This document shows positions 6,848-7,044 of a DNA stretch of 7,044 nucleotides, in pieces (position 1 is the stretch's first letter; every line of letters starts with the position of its first letter). The notes beneath the pieces were generated by a model. The model was not told the origin of the DNA. It did not search any database and worked only from the letters and a program-made list of their open reading frames with translations. This DNA comes from an uncultured Saprospiraceae bacterium. GTDB taxonomy: Bacteria > Bacteroidota > Bacteroidia > Chitinophagales > Saprospiraceae. The stretch is taken from contig CALGLS010000092.1 in NCBI GenBank assembly GCA_937959375.1, positions 1 to 7,044 on the forward strand, read 5' to 3'. The position numbers were made by a program, and so were the translations under genes.

Positions 6848-6933
6848 ACACCCGCGTTTGTTGAGTCACGACTTATGTATACACGGTAGTTCGGCGCAGT
6901 CAGGTAGAGGTAGAGTCGAAGGCCCCCACTCTC

Positions 6934-7044
6934 CTACTCCTTAACTGCGTCTTCCTGATCTTTCTTAAAATCGACGTTATTGTCATTTCCTTTAATTCGC
7001 TCAAAATCCAGCGCCTTTCCAACATAAATTAGTTGAGAATTTTT
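6934..7044 (-). CDS. C-terminal end of an unrecognised gene (partial)
   Basis: A frame enters from the right edge and runs 36 codons to a TAG at 6936-6934. The peptide begins KNSQLIYVGKALDFER and ends DAVKE; the last 20 residues are polar and charged, which suggests a soluble tail rather than a membrane barrel or a T9SS sorting domain. No family is recognisable from so little. It is on the same strand as maeB, with the repeat structure lying between them, so maeB probably does not depend on its transcript. The stop is followed on this strand by a G-rich run (GGAGAGTGGGGG), much like the surface-protein gene. Confidence 0.55.
   Translation of the reverse strand, partial: KNSQLIYVGKALDFERIKGNDNNVDFKKDQEDAVKE

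Larger units (their letters stand above)
6536..6889. repeat. Concentric inverted-repeat structure
   Basis: The outer arms 6536-6554 and 6871-6889 are inverted copies with 18 of 19 positions matching; the core CGTGTATACATAAGT (6540-6554) is perfect over 15. Inside are two pairs of inverted 17-mers (6639-6655 with 6831-6847, and 6690-6706 with 6781-6797), then a short GTACTC/GAGTAC pair (6721-6726 with 6772-6777). The inner pairs share a centre near 6743. The outer pair is offset because the left side carries 84 bases between arm and 17-mer against 23 on the right. A 9-base direct repeat TCGGCGCAG (6526-6534 and 6891-6899) brackets the whole, as a target duplication might. The interior holds no plausible protein gene. 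It could be a non-autonomous mobile repeat, a large RNA stem, or a block of binding sites. Confidence 0.7.

Noticed and set aside
6536..6889. Integron attC site or cassette
   Set aside because: The characteristic GTTRRRY/RYYYAAC core pair is not found at the ends, and there is no cassette ORF or integrase in view.

Overview
The window looks like chromosomal DNA of a member of the Bacteroidota, most likely the Saprospiria/Lewinella side of the phylum (inference). Four things point there. One large secreted protein ends in a type IX secretion (T9SS, Por) sorting domain, which is essentially confined to this phylum. The starts lie in A/T-rich leaders with no clear Shine-Dalgarno sequence. Promoter-like boxes resemble the Bacteroidetes TAnnTTTG type. 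The malic enzyme is the long MaeB form with a phosphotransacetylase-like tail. Base composition is AT-rich and fairly even, and nothing marks a clear horizontal island.

Layout. The left edge (1-188) is non-coding, with a good TAnnTTTG box facing left and what may be the first four codons of a divergent gene. Positions 189-1655 (+) encode a 488-residue, all-helical, probably cytoplasmic protein of unknown function with a TPR-like C-terminal half. After 135 bases, 1791-3566 (+) encode a 591-residue exported surface protein: signal peptide, uncharacterised central region, and C-terminal T9SS sorting domain. Its stop is followed by a G-rich tract and a strong stem-loop terminator (3610-3658). The rest of the convergent gap to 3935 is filled by a nested palindromic element (3664-3928). 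Positions 3936-6218 (-) encode NADP-dependent malic enzyme MaeB, complete at 760 residues. A long non-coding stretch follows (6219-6933). It holds a possible maeB promoter and a concentric inverted-repeat structure (6536-6889) carrying four copies of a 17-base motif arranged symmetrically. The right edge (6934-7044, -) is the C-terminal end of another gene that I do not recognise.

The genes do not form an obvious pathway. maeB is central metabolism (malate to pyruvate plus NADPH, controlled by acetyl-CoA in its homologues). The surface protein is a T9SS cargo. The helical protein lies just upstream on the same strand and could share its transcript, but nothing links their functions. The most unusual content is in the two intergenic palindromic structures. 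The 6536-6889 structure, with four near-palindromic 17-mers at matched spacing inside an outer 19-base inverted repeat, is the best candidate for something undescribed. It could be a non-autonomous mobile repeat, a structured RNA or a multi-operator site; sequence alone cannot decide between these.
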